64,000 nucleotides of DNA from Corynebacterium halotolerans (lineage in GTDB: Bacteria > Actinomycetota > Actinomycetes > Mycobacteriales > Mycobacteriaceae), in the NCBI RefSeq assembly GCF_001056295.1, contig NZ_JVMD01000007.1, positions 124,001 to 188,000 of the forward strand, in the 5' to 3' direction. Both the position numbers and the translations under genes were made by a program. Of this stretch, positions 1 through 8,918 are shown piece after piece (the stretch's first letter is position 1; the number at the start of each line of letters is the position of its first letter). The notes under the pieces are model-generated. The model ran no database searches. It was not told the origin of the DNA and saw nothing but the letters and a program-made list of their open reading frames with translations.

Positions 1-28
1 GGAGCCGCTGACGGTGCGCCCCAAGTAG
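1..28 (+). CDS. 3' end of a gene truncated by the window edge
   Basis: Only the last eight codons (ending PLTVRPK) and a TAG stop at 26-28 are visible, so the product cannot be read from the sequence. In M. tuberculosis truA lies a few genes beyond ESX-4, so tRNA pseudouridine synthase A is possible by synteny alone. The next 137 bases hold a GC-rich hairpin (about 76-113) without a T tract, and no gene. Confidence 0.3.
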
Positions 29-165
29 GCGCACGATCCCCTCCGGCCCGCGCCCCGCGCGCTCTGGGCCGTTTCGCCCGCCGCACCGGTGACATCGATC
101 ACGGGCGGCGGGCATCTGCGCGATTGGGTGGGTTCGCCCGGCCCGAGCACGTAGGGTGAGGGACC

Positions 166-852
166 ATGCGCAAGTTCACCACGTTCGCCGCCCTAGCCGC
201 CTCGACCCTTCTGCTGGCCGGGTGCTCGGGCGGCGGGGTCGATTCCGAGTCCGAGACGATCGCCGACACCTCGTCGAATACGCCGACCAGCGCGGCGCCG
301 CTCAACGACGGCGGCGCCAATCAGGGGCAGTCCGGCCAGAAGGTCACGGACGTCCCGGACTCGCGCTTCATGCCGCCGGGGGCCTCGGGCTCGCGCATCT
401 TCCGCCTCGCCGATGGCGCGACGGAGTGCTTCGCCAATTCGCTCGGCCCGGATTCCTTCCTGACGTGCCGCACGAACTTCGCCAACCCGCCGATGGTGCA
501 GTCCTACGGCGGCGAGCAGGTCCCGGCCAACGCGGTGACGTGGTCGCCGGGCGCGGCGCCCGTGTACGCCCACATGAACTTCCCGGACACCGGCCATCAG
601 CCGGCGACCCTGAACGCCTACGAGCGCGTCAAGATGTTCGGTTTCACCTGCACCGCCTATGGCCCCGCGACGGTCGAGTGCGGCGGCCCGGGCGGCAGCG
701 CATCGCTCGACGCCGGCAACGTCACGGGCGCGACCGTCCCGGCGCCGACCGAGGCCCCCGCGCCGCCGTCGGAGGGGCTGCCCGCCCCGTCTCTGCCGAA
801 CATCGAGGTCCCCGACATGGGCGACATCATCGGCCCCAAGCCTGGCCAGTAG
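166..852 (+). CDS. putative secreted lipoprotein next to ESX-4
   Basis: This is a 228-residue protein. It opens with a lipoprotein signal peptide: a basic N-terminus (MRKF), a hydrophobic stretch, and the lipobox LLAGC with the modified Cys at about residue 20. A Ser/Thr/Gly-rich linker follows. The central domain (about 65-190) contains four Cys (ECFA, LTCRT, FTCTAY, VECGG) that could form two disulfides outside the cell. The C-terminal 40 residues are rich in Pro and Ala. The start ATG follows a GAGG ribosome site. I do not recognise a catalytic motif. It is the first gene upstream of the ESX-4 block and faces the convergent eccE-like gene, so a role at the envelope near the secretion system is possible but unproven. 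Confidence 0.8.
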   Translation: MRKFTTFAALAASTLLLAGCSGGGVDSESETIADTSSNTPTSAAPLNDGGANQGQSGQKVTDVPDSRFMPPGASGSRIFRLADGATECFANSLGPDSFLTCRTNFANPPMVQSYGGEQVPANAVTWSPGAAPVYAHMNFPDTGHQPATLNAYERVKMFGFTCTAYGPATVECGGPGGSASLDAGNVTGATVPAPTEAPAPPSEGLPAPSLPNIEVPDMGDIIGPKPGQ

Positions 853-869
853 CGCCGCGCTTCACGACG

Positions 870-920
870 ACGCCCGTCACCCCTTCGCCGACATGATCGG
901 CAGGGGCCTGACGGGCGTTT
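870..920 (+). terminator. intrinsic terminator after the lipoprotein gene
   Basis: A long imperfect hairpin pairs ACGCCCGTC with GACGGGCGT through an inner CCCC/GGGG and GCCGA/TCGGC stem, then TTTT. It begins 18 bases after the stop codon and overlaps the 3' end of the convergent eccE-like gene, so it may serve both directions. Confidence 0.7.
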
Positions 921-1902
921 TCGCGTCCCCGATGCGCAGGTGCCAGGCGTGGGCGCCGATGGTCAGGTGCGGGACGTCCGCGCGGGCGGGGCCGGATGGT
1001 TCGGGCGGCGGGGCGTCGTGAAGCATGATCGCCGCGGTGCGCGGGGACCCGTCCGCCGTGGCACCGCGGTCGAGGACGAGCAGGTCGACGGTCGGGTCGC
1101 CGGCGGCGGTGACGGGCACGGCCCCGTGGTCGAGGAGAATGCCGAAAGCGCGGGGGCGGTGCGTGCGGATGCCGATGCGGGCGCCGGTGATGAGCGTGGG
1201 CACGAGGAGTTCGGCCAGGCGGGCGGGGTCGGCGACGACGTCGAGGCGCTCGAGGGACGGCAGCGACATCACCAGCGGGCCGCCGTCGCGGGAGGTGCCC
1301 ACCAGCTGCGCCGGAGCGCGCGGCACGTCGAAGTCGTGCGCCGGGGTGAACCACAGGTGCGGGCGGCGGGCGTGGCCCCGGCCCGGGGCGCGGGCGAGGA
1401 GACGCTCGGGCTCGGTGGCGGCGTCGAGGTCGAATTCGCCAGGGGAGAGGGGCCGGGCGCGCAGACCGAGCAGTCCCAACCGGTGGATGAAGAAGTCCAG
1501 GCGCGCGCGATCGTGCTCCGCGGGGCCGCCGACGAGCACCGACGCCCACTCGGGTTCGGCTACCCCGAGCTGATCGGCGAAACTCCGGTAGCGGTGGGCG
1601 GCTTCGCCCGTGGCGCGGACCGGGCGGCGGTGCACCGAGACCACGTCGACGGGCACCGGGCACTCGGCGACGGCATCGACCAGGGCCGGCATCGGCAGCA
1701 CGTCACGGTCGGCGGAGACGATTCGGGCGCCCGCCGCGGGAACCGGATTCGGTCCGCGCCATCGGTCGCGCAGCGCCCGGCCGCGCACCGGGACGTGTAC
1801 CCCGGCGACGACGAGCGCCGACGCCCCCACCAGCAAAGGATCCGCGTTATCCGCGAGAAACCCCGGCATGCCAGACCAATCCACGTGCGCCACCCCCGGC
1901 AA
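877..1902 (-). CDS. eccE: EccE-like type VII secretion protein
   Basis: This 341-residue protein is transcribed divergently from eccB. The N-terminal 60 residues contain a hydrophobic segment (DPLLVGASALVVAGVHV) followed by an R-x-R-W patch, after which comes a soluble region resembling the EccE periplasmic fold. EccE is a membrane component of several ESX core complexes. It is absent from M. tuberculosis ESX-4 but present in some other ESX-4 loci, as I recall in M. abscessus. The first start is a TTG at 1902; GTG and ATG codons a few residues inside are alternatives. Assignment rests on position, the membrane segment and weak motif likeness, so a locus-specific hypothetical protein is the alternative. 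Confidence 0.55.
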   Translation of the reverse strand: MPGVAHVDWSGMPGFLADNADPLLVGASALVVAGVHVPVRGRALRDRWRGPNPVPAAGARIVSADRDVLPMPALVDAVAECPVPVDVVSVHRRPVRATGEAAHRYRSFADQLGVAEPEWASVLVGGPAEHDRARLDFFIHRLGLLGLRARPLSPGEFDLDAATEPERLLARAPGRGHARRPHLWFTPAHDFDVPRAPAQLVGTSRDGGPLVMSLPSLERLDVVADPARLAELLVPTLITGARIGIRTHRPRAFGILLDHGAVPVTAAGDPTVDLLVLDRGATADGSPRTAAIMLHDAPPPEPSGPARADVPHLTIGAHAWHLRIGDAKTPVRPLPIMSAKG

Positions 1903-1955
1903 ATGATCGGCGCACCCCCGCGCCGCGGGCCACCCGTCCGGCGGCCGTCGACGGG

Positions 1956-1982
1956 CAGCCTAGCGGCGGCTGGCCTAGGCTG
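1956..1982. promoter_or_regulatory. dyad in the eccE-eccB divergent promoter region
   Basis: CAGCCTAG-N11-CTAGGCTG is a perfect 8-bp inverted repeat centred about 55 bases before the eccB start, in the 124-base gap between two divergent secretion genes. It has the size and spacing of an operator for a dimeric regulator. Which protein binds it is unknown. Confidence 0.45.
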
Positions 1983-2026
1983 CCGTGCGAAGAACATGGG
2001 TGACGACGATTCGGGGGGAACGTCAC

Positions 2027-3325
2027 ATGCCTCGCACTCCGACCACGCCCGCGCAGATCAGCGGGCACAGGTTCCTGGTCCGCCGCGTGGAACACGCGCT
2101 GGTCAGGGCCGATGCCCGGATGCTCCACGATCCGCTGCGGACCAGGGGCCGGGCGGTGGCCGCGGGGGCGGCGCTGCTGGTGCTCGTGCTTGCGGGGACG
2201 GTGATCTTCGGGCTGATCCGGCCCCGCGACGGCCAGGCCGACGGGGACCTGCTGCTGGTGCGCGACACGGGGGCGCTGCACGTGCGCATCGACGACCGCG
2301 TCCACCCGGTGGCGAACCTGGCGTCCGCGCGGCTGGTGCTGGGGCAGCCGGCCGAACCGGTCCGCGTCGGGGGAGGGGCGCTGGGCGACGTGCCCGCGGG
2401 GCACCCGATCGGCATCGCGGGGGCGCCGGCCATCGCCGCCTCCGACCCGCCCGGCGCGCCTGCCGCGGTGGGGGTGTGCGAAAACGCCGAGCCCGCCCTG
2501 CATGAGCCGGTCGCGGTCCGGTCAACCGTGGCCCGCACCGGGGGCCTGCCCGCCGACGACGGCGTGGCGGCCCTGCTCGGCGACGGGGAGCGGCTGTGGT
2601 TGGTCCACGGCGGGCGCCGCGCGCTGATCGACGCCGCCGATCCCGCGCTGGCCCGGTCGCTCGGGCTGGCCGGGGCGCCGGTACGCCCCGCCGGGCCGGC
2701 CCTGTTGCGGGCGCTGCCCGAGGCGCCGCCGGTGACGGTCCCCGAGGTGCCCCGGGTGGGGGAGGCGACCGCATGGCCCGCGCCGTTCGACCTGGTCGGA
2801 CGGGTCGTCGAGGTGGCGGACCGGCGCGTCGCGGTGCTTTCCGACGGCGCCGTCGAAGTCCCTCCGGTGCTCGCCGACGTCTTCGCGGCCCGGTTCGGTT
2901 CCGCCTCGGCGACGGAGCCGGAGCTGGCCGCGGTTCCCGTCGCCGCCGCACCCGACGCCGGTTCGCTGCCCGGCGAGATCACCGAATGGGCCCCGGCCGA
3001 CGGCTGGTTGTGCGTCGACGCCGATGCACGGGGCACGGTGGTCACCGTCGGCAAGCCGCCCGCCGGAGTCGTGCCCTACCCGGGGGCCGACGGGCCGGGG
3101 CCCGCGATGGACGGGTTTTCCGGCGGCGCCCCCGGCACCGTCGCCGTGGACACCGGAGCGGGCGTGCACCTGGTCACCGTCGATGGCACGCGGCACCAGG
3201 TGGAGAACCGCCGCGCGCTGGCCGTGCTGGGCTATCACTCGGCGGTGCCCCTGCCGTGGCGCGTGCTGGCGTCGCTTCGCGAGGGGCCGGAGCTGACGCG
3301 CGCCGCCGCACTGGCCGCGGCGTGA
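2027..3325 (+). CDS. eccB: ESX-4 type VII secretion protein EccB
   Basis: EccB is a core subunit of the ESX membrane complex with a large periplasmic domain. The 432-residue protein starts with the family hallmark PTTPAQISGHRFLVRRVEHA, followed by D-A-R-M and the H-DPLR stretch. One transmembrane helix lies at about 34-56 (VAAGAALLVLVLAGTVIFG). The remainder is periplasmic, with two well-separated Cys (GVCEN, WLCVD) where EccB proteins form a disulfide. The ATG at 2027 is preferred to an in-frame upstream start because GGGGGGAA sits eight bases before it and the hallmark begins at once. In M. tuberculosis eccB4 and mycP4 are adjacent; here an ABC exporter operon separates them. Confidence 0.93.
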   Translation: MPRTPTTPAQISGHRFLVRRVEHALVRADARMLHDPLRTRGRAVAAGAALLVLVLAGTVIFGLIRPRDGQADGDLLLVRDTGALHVRIDDRVHPVANLASARLVLGQPAEPVRVGGGALGDVPAGHPIGIAGAPAIAASDPPGAPAAVGVCENAEPALHEPVAVRSTVARTGGLPADDGVAALLGDGERLWLVHGGRRALIDAADPALARSLGLAGAPVRPAGPALLRALPEAPPVTVPEVPRVGEATAWPAPFDLVGRVVEVADRRVAVLSDGAVEVPPVLADVFAARFGSASATEPELAAVPVAAAPDAGSLPGEITEWAPADGWLCVDADARGTVVTVGKPPAGVVPYPGADGPGPAMDGFSGGAPGTVAVDTGAGVHLVTVDGTRHQVENRRALAVLGYHSAVPLPWRVLASLREGPELTRAAALAAA

Positions 3326-3443
3326 CGGGGCGATCGGTGCGGTGGTGTGGTGGGGCGCCCGGTGGCGGGGCGACGGGCACGACTCACCTTCACGGCGATC
3401 GGTGCGGGTGACGGGCGCGCGAAAAGGTGAAATAAGTCAAACC

Positions 3444-3475
3444 TTGCCGGGTGATGTGAGGTAAGGCTACGGTTC
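3444..3475 (+). promoter_or_regulatory. promoter with DtxR-like iron box before the ABC exporter operon
   Basis: TTGCCG-N18-TACGGT is a plausible sigma-A promoter 47 bases before the ATG. The 19-bp sequence at 3457-3475 (TGAGGTAAGGCTACGGTTC) overlaps its -10 region and matches 14 of 19 positions of the corynebacterial DtxR consensus TTAGGTWAGSCTWACCTWA. The left half is strong and the right half weak. Iron-dependent repression of the exporter is therefore only a suggestion. The rest of the 194-base gap shows no other feature. Confidence 0.35.
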
Positions 3476-3519
3476 GCCGTAATGGATCGCAGACGGAATT
3501 CTTCTCGGAAGGAACGTGC

Positions 3520-4530
3520 ATGAATCAACCCACGGAGGGGGCGTCGCCGGATGACGTGGTGCTCGATGTCCGGGACCTCTGCAAGACCTACGGAAACGGC
3601 CCCCGGGCCAAACGGGTGCTGGACGGGGTGAGCTTCCGCGTCCGCCGCGGGCAAACGGTCGCCCTCCTCGGTGCCAACGGCGCCGGCAAGACCACGCTGG
3701 TGAACATCGCCACCACCCTGCTGATGCCGAGCTCCGGGACGGTTCTGGTGTGCGGGGCCGACGTCGTCGCCCGCGCCCGCGAGGTCCGCGAGCGCATCTC
3801 GCTCACCGGGCAGTTCGCCGCGGTGGACGGGGAACTGACCGGGCGGGAGAACCTGATCTTCTTCGCCCGGATCAACGGCTTCGGCAGGGCGGGGGCCGCC
3901 GCCCGCGCGGATGAGCTGCTGAAGCGATTCCGGCTTGACGACGCCGGCGATCAGCGGGTTTCCGCGTATTCCGGCGGCATGCGGCGGCGGCTGGACATCG
4001 CGGCGTCGATGATCGTCGAAACCGAGCTGCTGTTCCTCGATGAACCGACGACCGGACTCGACCCGCTGTCGCGCCGGGAGCTGTGGGCGATGGTCGACGA
4101 ACTTCGCGGCCGCGGTGTGGCCATCCTGTTGACCACCCAATACCTCGACGAAGCGGAGCGGCTGGCCGACGACATCGTCCTGCTGAGGGACGGGCGCACC
4201 GTGGCGCAGGGTTCCCCGTCGGAGCTTCGCCGGAAATTCGGCGCCCCGCGGTGTTGCCTCGGTTTCGACGATGAGGCATCGGCGCGGCGCGCGGCGTCGC
4301 ACACCCTGCCGGAGAGCCTGGGCCGCCCGCGGGAGGACTTCACCGTCGATGCCCTGGAAGTCTCCTTCATCGCCCACGATGGGACGGAGGATCTGATCGG
4401 GGCGACCCGCGCGCTCGGGTCCACCGGGCCGGAGATCGTCTCCGCCGCGATCACCCCGCCTTCGCTGGACGACGTCTTTCTCGGCACCGCCTTCGCCGGT
4501 GGCGGAGCGGGCGGAGAGAACCGGCCGTGA
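3520..4530 (+). CDS. ABC exporter ATP-binding protein, DrrA family
   Basis: This 336-residue ATPase has the Walker A motif GANGAGKTT (about residues 52-60), the signature YSGGMRRRLDIA, Walker B LLFLDEPTTGLDP and the switch His in the LLTTQYLDEAERL stretch. The C-terminal 90-residue extension is typical of the daunorubicin-resistance (DrrA) type that powers export of lipophilic compounds or glycolipids. The ATG follows GAAGGAA. The stop overlaps the next gene by four bases (GTGA), so translation is coupled to the first permease. The operon interrupts the ESX-4 locus between eccB and mycP. The substrate cannot be deduced; drug, lipid or siderophore are all open. Confidence 0.9.
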   Translation: MNQPTEGASPDDVVLDVRDLCKTYGNGPRAKRVLDGVSFRVRRGQTVALLGANGAGKTTLVNIATTLLMPSSGTVLVCGADVVARAREVRERISLTGQFAAVDGELTGRENLIFFARINGFGRAGAAARADELLKRFRLDDAGDQRVSAYSGGMRRRLDIAASMIVETELLFLDEPTTGLDPLSRRELWAMVDELRGRGVAILLTTQYLDEAERLADDIVLLRDGRTVAQGSPSELRRKFGAPRCCLGFDDEASARRAASHTLPESLGRPREDFTVDALEVSFIAHDGTEDLIGATRALGSTGPEIVSAAITPPSLDDVFLGTAFAGGGAGGENRP

Positions 4531-5318
4531 CCCACCCCGCAGGAACCCTGACCGGCCGGAGGCCCCCGGCCGCCCACGCCTTGGCCGGCGCCGTCACGCG
4601 CAACAACCTGCGGCTGTTCCGCAACTCCGCGTCACTGGTGTCGGCCCTGGTGATCCCCGGCATGATGATGCTCGCGTTCTGGGTCGTATTCGGGCACGCG
4701 GCCAAGGAATCCGGATTCGACTACGCGCTGTTCCTGATGGCCGGATCGATGTTCCAGGCCGTCATGTTCACCGCCGGCGGGTCCTGCATGGCCCTGGCCG
4801 TGGACGTGGAAAGCGGGTTGATCGGAAGGCTGCGCGCGATGCCGATCCCCGCTTTGGTGGCCGTCGGCGCGCGCATGATCACCGATCTGGTGCGCTCCCT
4901 GCTCTCCGTGCTGGCGGTCGTCGCCATCGGCCTGCTCTGCGGCGCGAAGCCCGCGGGCGTCATGGGGCTGCTGCTCGCATGCCTCCTGGCCTTGCTGATG
5001 GGGGAGATTCTGGTGCTCGCGTTCTGCGGGCTGGCGCTGCGTTCGCGGCGGCATCCCGTGCAAATGGCGGGGCTGATCCAGGGCGTGGAAATGCCGCTGC
5101 TGATGCTCTCCAGCGCCTTCATCCCGCTGTCGGCCCTCCCCGAGTGGATCGAACCCGTCATCGCGCACATGCCGTTCACGGTGATGATCGAGACCAACCG
5201 CGCCTTCCTCATGGGGCGGGCCCCGGGCAGCGAAGGCTGGGAGGCCCTGGGGTGGCTGGTGCTGGGGCTGGTCCTCGGCGGCTGGTGGGTCGCCGCGGCA
5301 TTCAGGAGGCAGCGATGA
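4527..5318 (+). CDS. ABC-2 type permease, DrrB family, first subunit
   Basis: A 263-residue membrane protein with about six predicted helices, for example at 40-60 (LVSALVIPGMMMLAFWVVFG), 70-95, 120-145, 150-175, 185-205 and 238-258. The ABC-2 signature region is recognisable near QGVEMPLLMLSSAFIPLSALPEW, the conserved segment after the fifth helix. It starts with GTG inside the ATPase stop codon. It should form a heterodimeric channel with the next gene product, both driven by the upstream ATPase. Confidence 0.88.
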   Translation: MTHPAGTLTGRRPPAAHALAGAVTRNNLRLFRNSASLVSALVIPGMMMLAFWVVFGHAAKESGFDYALFLMAGSMFQAVMFTAGGSCMALAVDVESGLIGRLRAMPIPALVAVGARMITDLVRSLLSVLAVVAIGLLCGAKPAGVMGLLLACLLALLMGEILVLAFCGLALRSRRHPVQMAGLIQGVEMPLLMLSSAFIPLSALPEWIEPVIAHMPFTVMIETNRAFLMGRAPGSEGWEALGWLVLGLVLGGWWVAAAFRRQR

Positions 5319-6097
5319 GCACGAGGGAAGGATTGCACATCGGCTGGGCCGGCGCCGTCGGCGTCCACGCCGGGCGCCTGCTGAAGCGCTGGCGCCGATC
5401 CCCCGCATCGGTCTTCTCCACCGTGATGATGCCGATGGTCATGCTCGTGATCATGAAGATCATGTTCTCCGGGATGGTCGAGCAGTTCAGCGGCGTCCCG
5501 ATGAACATCGCGTCGATCTCGGTGATGATCGCGGTGTCCCAGGCGTTCACGGTCGCCCTGATCGGAGCCGGCGGCATCGTGCAGGAACGCCATGACGGCC
5601 TGCCGGACAGGTTGGCGACGGTCCCGGGCCCCCGCTTCGCGGGCATGGCCGGGCGCATCCTCGCCTCGTCGGTGATCTCCTGGCTGTCGATGCTCTCGGC
5701 GGTCGCGGTCGGACTGGCCCTCGGCGCCGATTTCGGTTCTCCGGCGGCGCTGGCGGGGACGCTGGCGATTCTGATGGCGGTGGCCCTGGCGTCCGGTTCC
5801 ATCGGCGTGATGCTCGGCTTCACGGTCGACACCCCGCAGGGGGCGATGAGCTTCGTCCCCCTGGTCATGGTCGCGATGTTCCTCAATCCCGGAATGATGC
5901 CGCGGGAGCTGTACGCCGAACCTCTGCGGCCGATGGTCGACTTCTCGCCGGTGACGGCGGTGCTCGAGCTGATGAACGCGGTCATGGCCGGTCACGTCAC
6001 CCCCGCGGTGGTCATTCCGTTCGTCGCCTGGTTCGCCGCGCTCACGGCGCTGGGTCTGCTGATCCTCGCCCGCAAGACGACCGCCGCCCGGCGCTGA
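5315..6097 (+). CDS. ABC-2 type permease, DrrB family, second subunit
   Basis: A 260-residue permease whose ATG overlaps the stop of the preceding permease (ATGA) and follows the ribosome site AGGAGG. It has about six helices, an N-terminal cytoplasmic arm (AGRLLKRWRRSPASVF) and the ABC-2 consensus FVPLVMVAMFLNPGMMPRE. It is paralogous to its neighbour in length and topology, as in DrrB/DrrC pairs. The gene ends four bases before the stop of the convergent mycP, leaving no separate terminator. Confidence 0.88.
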   Translation: MSTREGLHIGWAGAVGVHAGRLLKRWRRSPASVFSTVMMPMVMLVIMKIMFSGMVEQFSGVPMNIASISVMIAVSQAFTVALIGAGGIVQERHDGLPDRLATVPGPRFAGMAGRILASSVISWLSMLSAVAVGLALGADFGSPAALAGTLAILMAVALASGSIGVMLGFTVDTPQGAMSFVPLVMVAMFLNPGMMPRELYAEPLRPMVDFSPVTAVLELMNAVMAGHVTPAVVIPFVAWFAALTALGLLILARKTTAARR

Positions 6098-6101
6098 AAA
6101 A

Positions 6102-7412
6102 TCACCGCCGCCCGCCCCGGTTCGCCGAACGGGCCGATCCCGCGGCCCACAGCGCGGAGGCGGCCAGTGAAACCACCGCGCCAAGGAAGAGGATCCGCAC
6201 CCTCGACCCCGGAACCGGGTCCGGCCGGGGCGGCGGGTGCGGGGGCGCGGCGCCCGCCGGGGCCCCGGGGCTCGCGGCGCCCGCCCAGTTGACGGCGGCG
6301 ACCGGGTCGACCACGCCGATGCCGATGCCGGGCGACGAGGACACGGGCGAGGACGTCGCGGCGATGATCTCCCGGACCTCGGCGGGCGACAGCGCCGGGT
6401 GGCGCGACAGGATCAGCGCCGCCGTGCCCGACACCAGCGGCGCGGCGAAGCTCGTGCCGACGATCGGCGCCGCCTGGGAACCCGTCACCCGGAGGTCCGC
6501 CATCGTCTCGCCATCCGGCGCGGGCCCGGCGACGGGACCGCCGGGTGCCGCGACGTCGACCCAATCCGCGGTCACCGCGTACCCCGCGGCGACGGCCTCT
6601 CCGTCGTTCCCCACCGCCGGGGCCGCGCCCGGCCCCGCACCGTTTGCGCCGGTCACCGCCGCACCCGAACCGGCATCGTCCGCACCGGCCGCTCCCACCG
6701 CCGATTCAGCGGCCGATTCCGCCGACGATTCGGCGGCGGTGACGGCGATGACCTCGTCGAGGACCGCCGGCCAGGCCACGGCGCCCTCCGGGCACTCGCC
6801 GCCGGAGTTGCCCGCCGCCGCCACGACCACAGAGCCCGCCTCTTCCGCACCGCGCACCGCCTCGGCGACGTCCGGGGCGCCGGGCGGCACGGCCCCCGGC
6901 GGGGCGCACGAGGTCAGCGAGATGTTGATCACCCGCGCCCCCTGCGCCACCGCCGAATCGATCGCCGTGGCCAGCGACAGCAGGGTGCCCTCGTCTCCCG
7001 TGGTGTGGCGGATGCTCAGCACGGTCGCCCCCGGCGCGACGCCCGCAATGGAATCCGCGCCGGGCCGACCCGCCGCCAACCCCGCGACGAAGGTCCCGTG
7101 GGCGTCGCAATCGTGGAACGCTCCCTCCCCGCCGGTGACGTCGCCGCCGTCGACGACGCCTCCCAACCGCGGGTGATCCGCCACTCCGGTGTCGATGATC
7201 GCGATGGTGATGCCCGCGCCGTTGGCCAGGGGCCACGCATCCCGGAACCGCAGCGCCCGTTCGGCGCCGGTCGGTTCGGACAGGATCGACGTCGATGACG
7301 CCGCGGCCTCCGTGCACCGGGTCTGGGCGGCCGGCTGAGGGGCGCCGACGGTGGCCGTCGCAAAGCACAGGAGCCCCGCCGACCAGGCGGCGGCGCGCAG
7401 GCGCCGGCTCAC
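6102..7412 (-). CDS. mycP: mycosin MycP, ESX-4 membrane subtilisin-like protease
   Basis: MycP stabilises and caps the ESX membrane complex and can process substrates outside the membrane. The 436-residue protein has a signal peptide (residues 1-30), then the subtilase triad: Asp74 in IIDTGVADH, His105 in DAHGTFVAGL and Ser321 in GTSFAAP, with oxyanion Asn202 in AAGNSGG. A low-complexity Ala/Gly/Asp insert lies at about 225-275. A C-terminal helix (ILFLGAVVSLAASALWAAG) anchors it, followed by a short basic tail. The GTG start at 7412 overlaps the eccD stop by four bases, so the two are translated together. Confidence 0.93.
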   Translation of the reverse strand: MSRRLRAAAWSAGLLCFATATVGAPQPAAQTRCTEAAASSTSILSEPTGAERALRFRDAWPLANGAGITIAIIDTGVADHPRLGGVVDGGDVTGGEGAFHDCDAHGTFVAGLAAGRPGADSIAGVAPGATVLSIRHTTGDEGTLLSLATAIDSAVAQGARVINISLTSCAPPGAVPPGAPDVAEAVRGAEEAGSVVVAAAGNSGGECPEGAVAWPAVLDEVIAVTAAESSAESAAESAVGAAGADDAGSGAAVTGANGAGPGAAPAVGNDGEAVAAGYAVTADWVDVAAPGGPVAGPAPDGETMADLRVTGSQAAPIVGTSFAAPLVSGTAALILSRHPALSPAEVREIIAATSSPVSSSPGIGIGVVDPVAAVNWAGAASPGAPAGAAPPHPPPRPDPVPGSRVRILFLGAVVSLAASALWAAGSARSANRGGRR

Positions 7413-8773
7413 CGGACCAGCCCCGCCGCCAGCTCGGGGATCCCCGCCACCACGGCCGCGAGCGGCAGGGACACGGCGATGGACACGGCCTCGACGAGCT
7501 CGAGCACGCGCCGCATGGTCGGGGTGACGCGCGCGGCGGGCACGGCGGCGACGGCCGTCGCCGCCAGGGGCGGGGCGATGAGGAGCAACGCGATCGGCCA
7601 GTGGCCCGCGTCCCATTGCGCCAGCGCGAGACCGATGAGCAGTGCGGCGCCGGCGCAGCCCAGGGCCGCCGACGGGATCAGCCGGGCATGGCCCCGGGAC
7701 TGGATCAGGCACAGCACCGTCGCCGCCGCGAGCAGCCCCGTCGACCAGCCGTCCGGCGATCCCGCGGCGATCGGCGCGGCCGCCGCGACGAGGACCGCCG
7801 CCCACCCCGCGACCATGCCGTCGAGAAGCCGGCCCGCCCGCGAGGCGACGGCGTCGACGGGGTCATCGGGGTCGGGGTCGTCCGGGAAGGGCTCTCCCGC
7901 GGCGGGGATGCGCGGCACCCGCACCCCGGCCGCCGCGACGGCGAGACCCGGGGCCGCCGCCACACCGATCACGGCCAGGGCGATGGTCAACGCGGCGGCG
8001 GGGAGGACCTCGCCGGACCAGGCCAGCGCCGCCGCGTACCCGGAGGCGCCGACGGCCATCGCGGCCCCGCCCGCACCGGCCGCCGTCAGCGCCGCGGAGA
8101 CGTCGCGCCGGGCGGGCCACGGCACCAGCAGCGCCGACGACGCGACCAGCGCACCCGGGACCAGGCCCGCGGCGAACCGCCAATCCGCGCCGGCGTCGGC
8201 GGCGCGGATGCCGGTCAGCGCCGCACCGGCCACCGACGCGAACACCAGAACCTGGCAGGCCAGGAACAGCGCCGTCGCGGCGGAACCGCCCCGGCGCAGC
8301 GCGATGCGCAGGCCCCCGCCCGCCGCCAGCGCGATCGCGCCCGCCACCCCGGCGGCGAGCACCGGATCCTGCGGCGACATCGCCAGCACCCCGGCCACGG
8401 TGGCGACGGTCGCCGCGGACGCCGCGGACAGGCCGACGGCGGCATCGGCGACCCCGACCCCGGGCGCGCCGTCGGCGACGTCGATCACCATCGGCGGCGG
8501 CGCGGGCCCGGGATCGTCGACGATGACGATGCGGTCGCCGTCGCGCACCCCCGCCCCGGCCAGGCCGGACTCGGGATCGGCGATGGTCCCGTCGGGCAGC
8601 CGGGCCCGCCACGACGCCCCCGGCGCGGCGCCGGAGCCGAACATGTCGAGCATCTCGGGCAGCACGGCGGCCACCGGCGCCTCCGCCGGGACGAGCAGAT
8701 CCGCCCTCCGCGCAGGTCCATCCCCGGGCAGCAAATCGACCCGGATCCGCAGCATCGGCGCCGTCGGCGACAT
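7409..8773 (-). CDS. eccD: ESX-4 type VII secretion protein EccD
   Basis: EccD forms the multi-helix channel-like part of the ESX complex. The 454-residue protein has an N-terminal ubiquitin-like domain (about 1-90, ending with the acidic GDRIVIVDDPG) and eleven or so hydrophobic helices from residue 115 to the C-terminus. The acidic loop FPDDPDPDDPVDA lies between the helix groups, as in the family. The ATG at 8773 follows GGGGGAA on the minus strand, and the ubiquitin-like fold begins at once, which rules out the longer reading. It leads the minus-strand pair eccD-mycP, divergent from eccC. Confidence 0.93.
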   Translation of the reverse strand: MSPTAPMLRIRVDLLPGDGPARRADLLVPAEAPVAAVLPEMLDMFGSGAAPGASWRARLPDGTIADPESGLAGAGVRDGDRIVIVDDPGPAPPPMVIDVADGAPGVGVADAAVGLSAASAATVATVAGVLAMSPQDPVLAAGVAGAIALAAGGGLRIALRRGGSAATALFLACQVLVFASVAGAALTGIRAADAGADWRFAAGLVPGALVASSALLVPWPARRDVSAALTAAGAGGAAMAVGASGYAAALAWSGEVLPAAALTIALAVIGVAAAPGLAVAAAGVRVPRIPAAGEPFPDDPDPDDPVDAVASRAGRLLDGMVAGWAAVLVAAAAPIAAGSPDGWSTGLLAAATVLCLIQSRGHARLIPSAALGCAGAALLIGLALAQWDAGHWPIALLLIAPPLAATAVAAVPAARVTPTMRRVLELVEAVSIAVSLPLAAVVAGIPELAAGLVR

Positions 8774-8918
8774 GATTCCCCCAACTCGCGGTGGCCGTCC
8801 GCCCCGCGTCTCCCGTGCGCCCGTTCCCCCGTTGGCCGGGCGCGCCCATCCAGGGTGGCCTATGCTCTGCGTCGCGTCCAGCCGAAGAGGCTGGGTCACT
8901 CGGGGGAGGGCTTCGACG

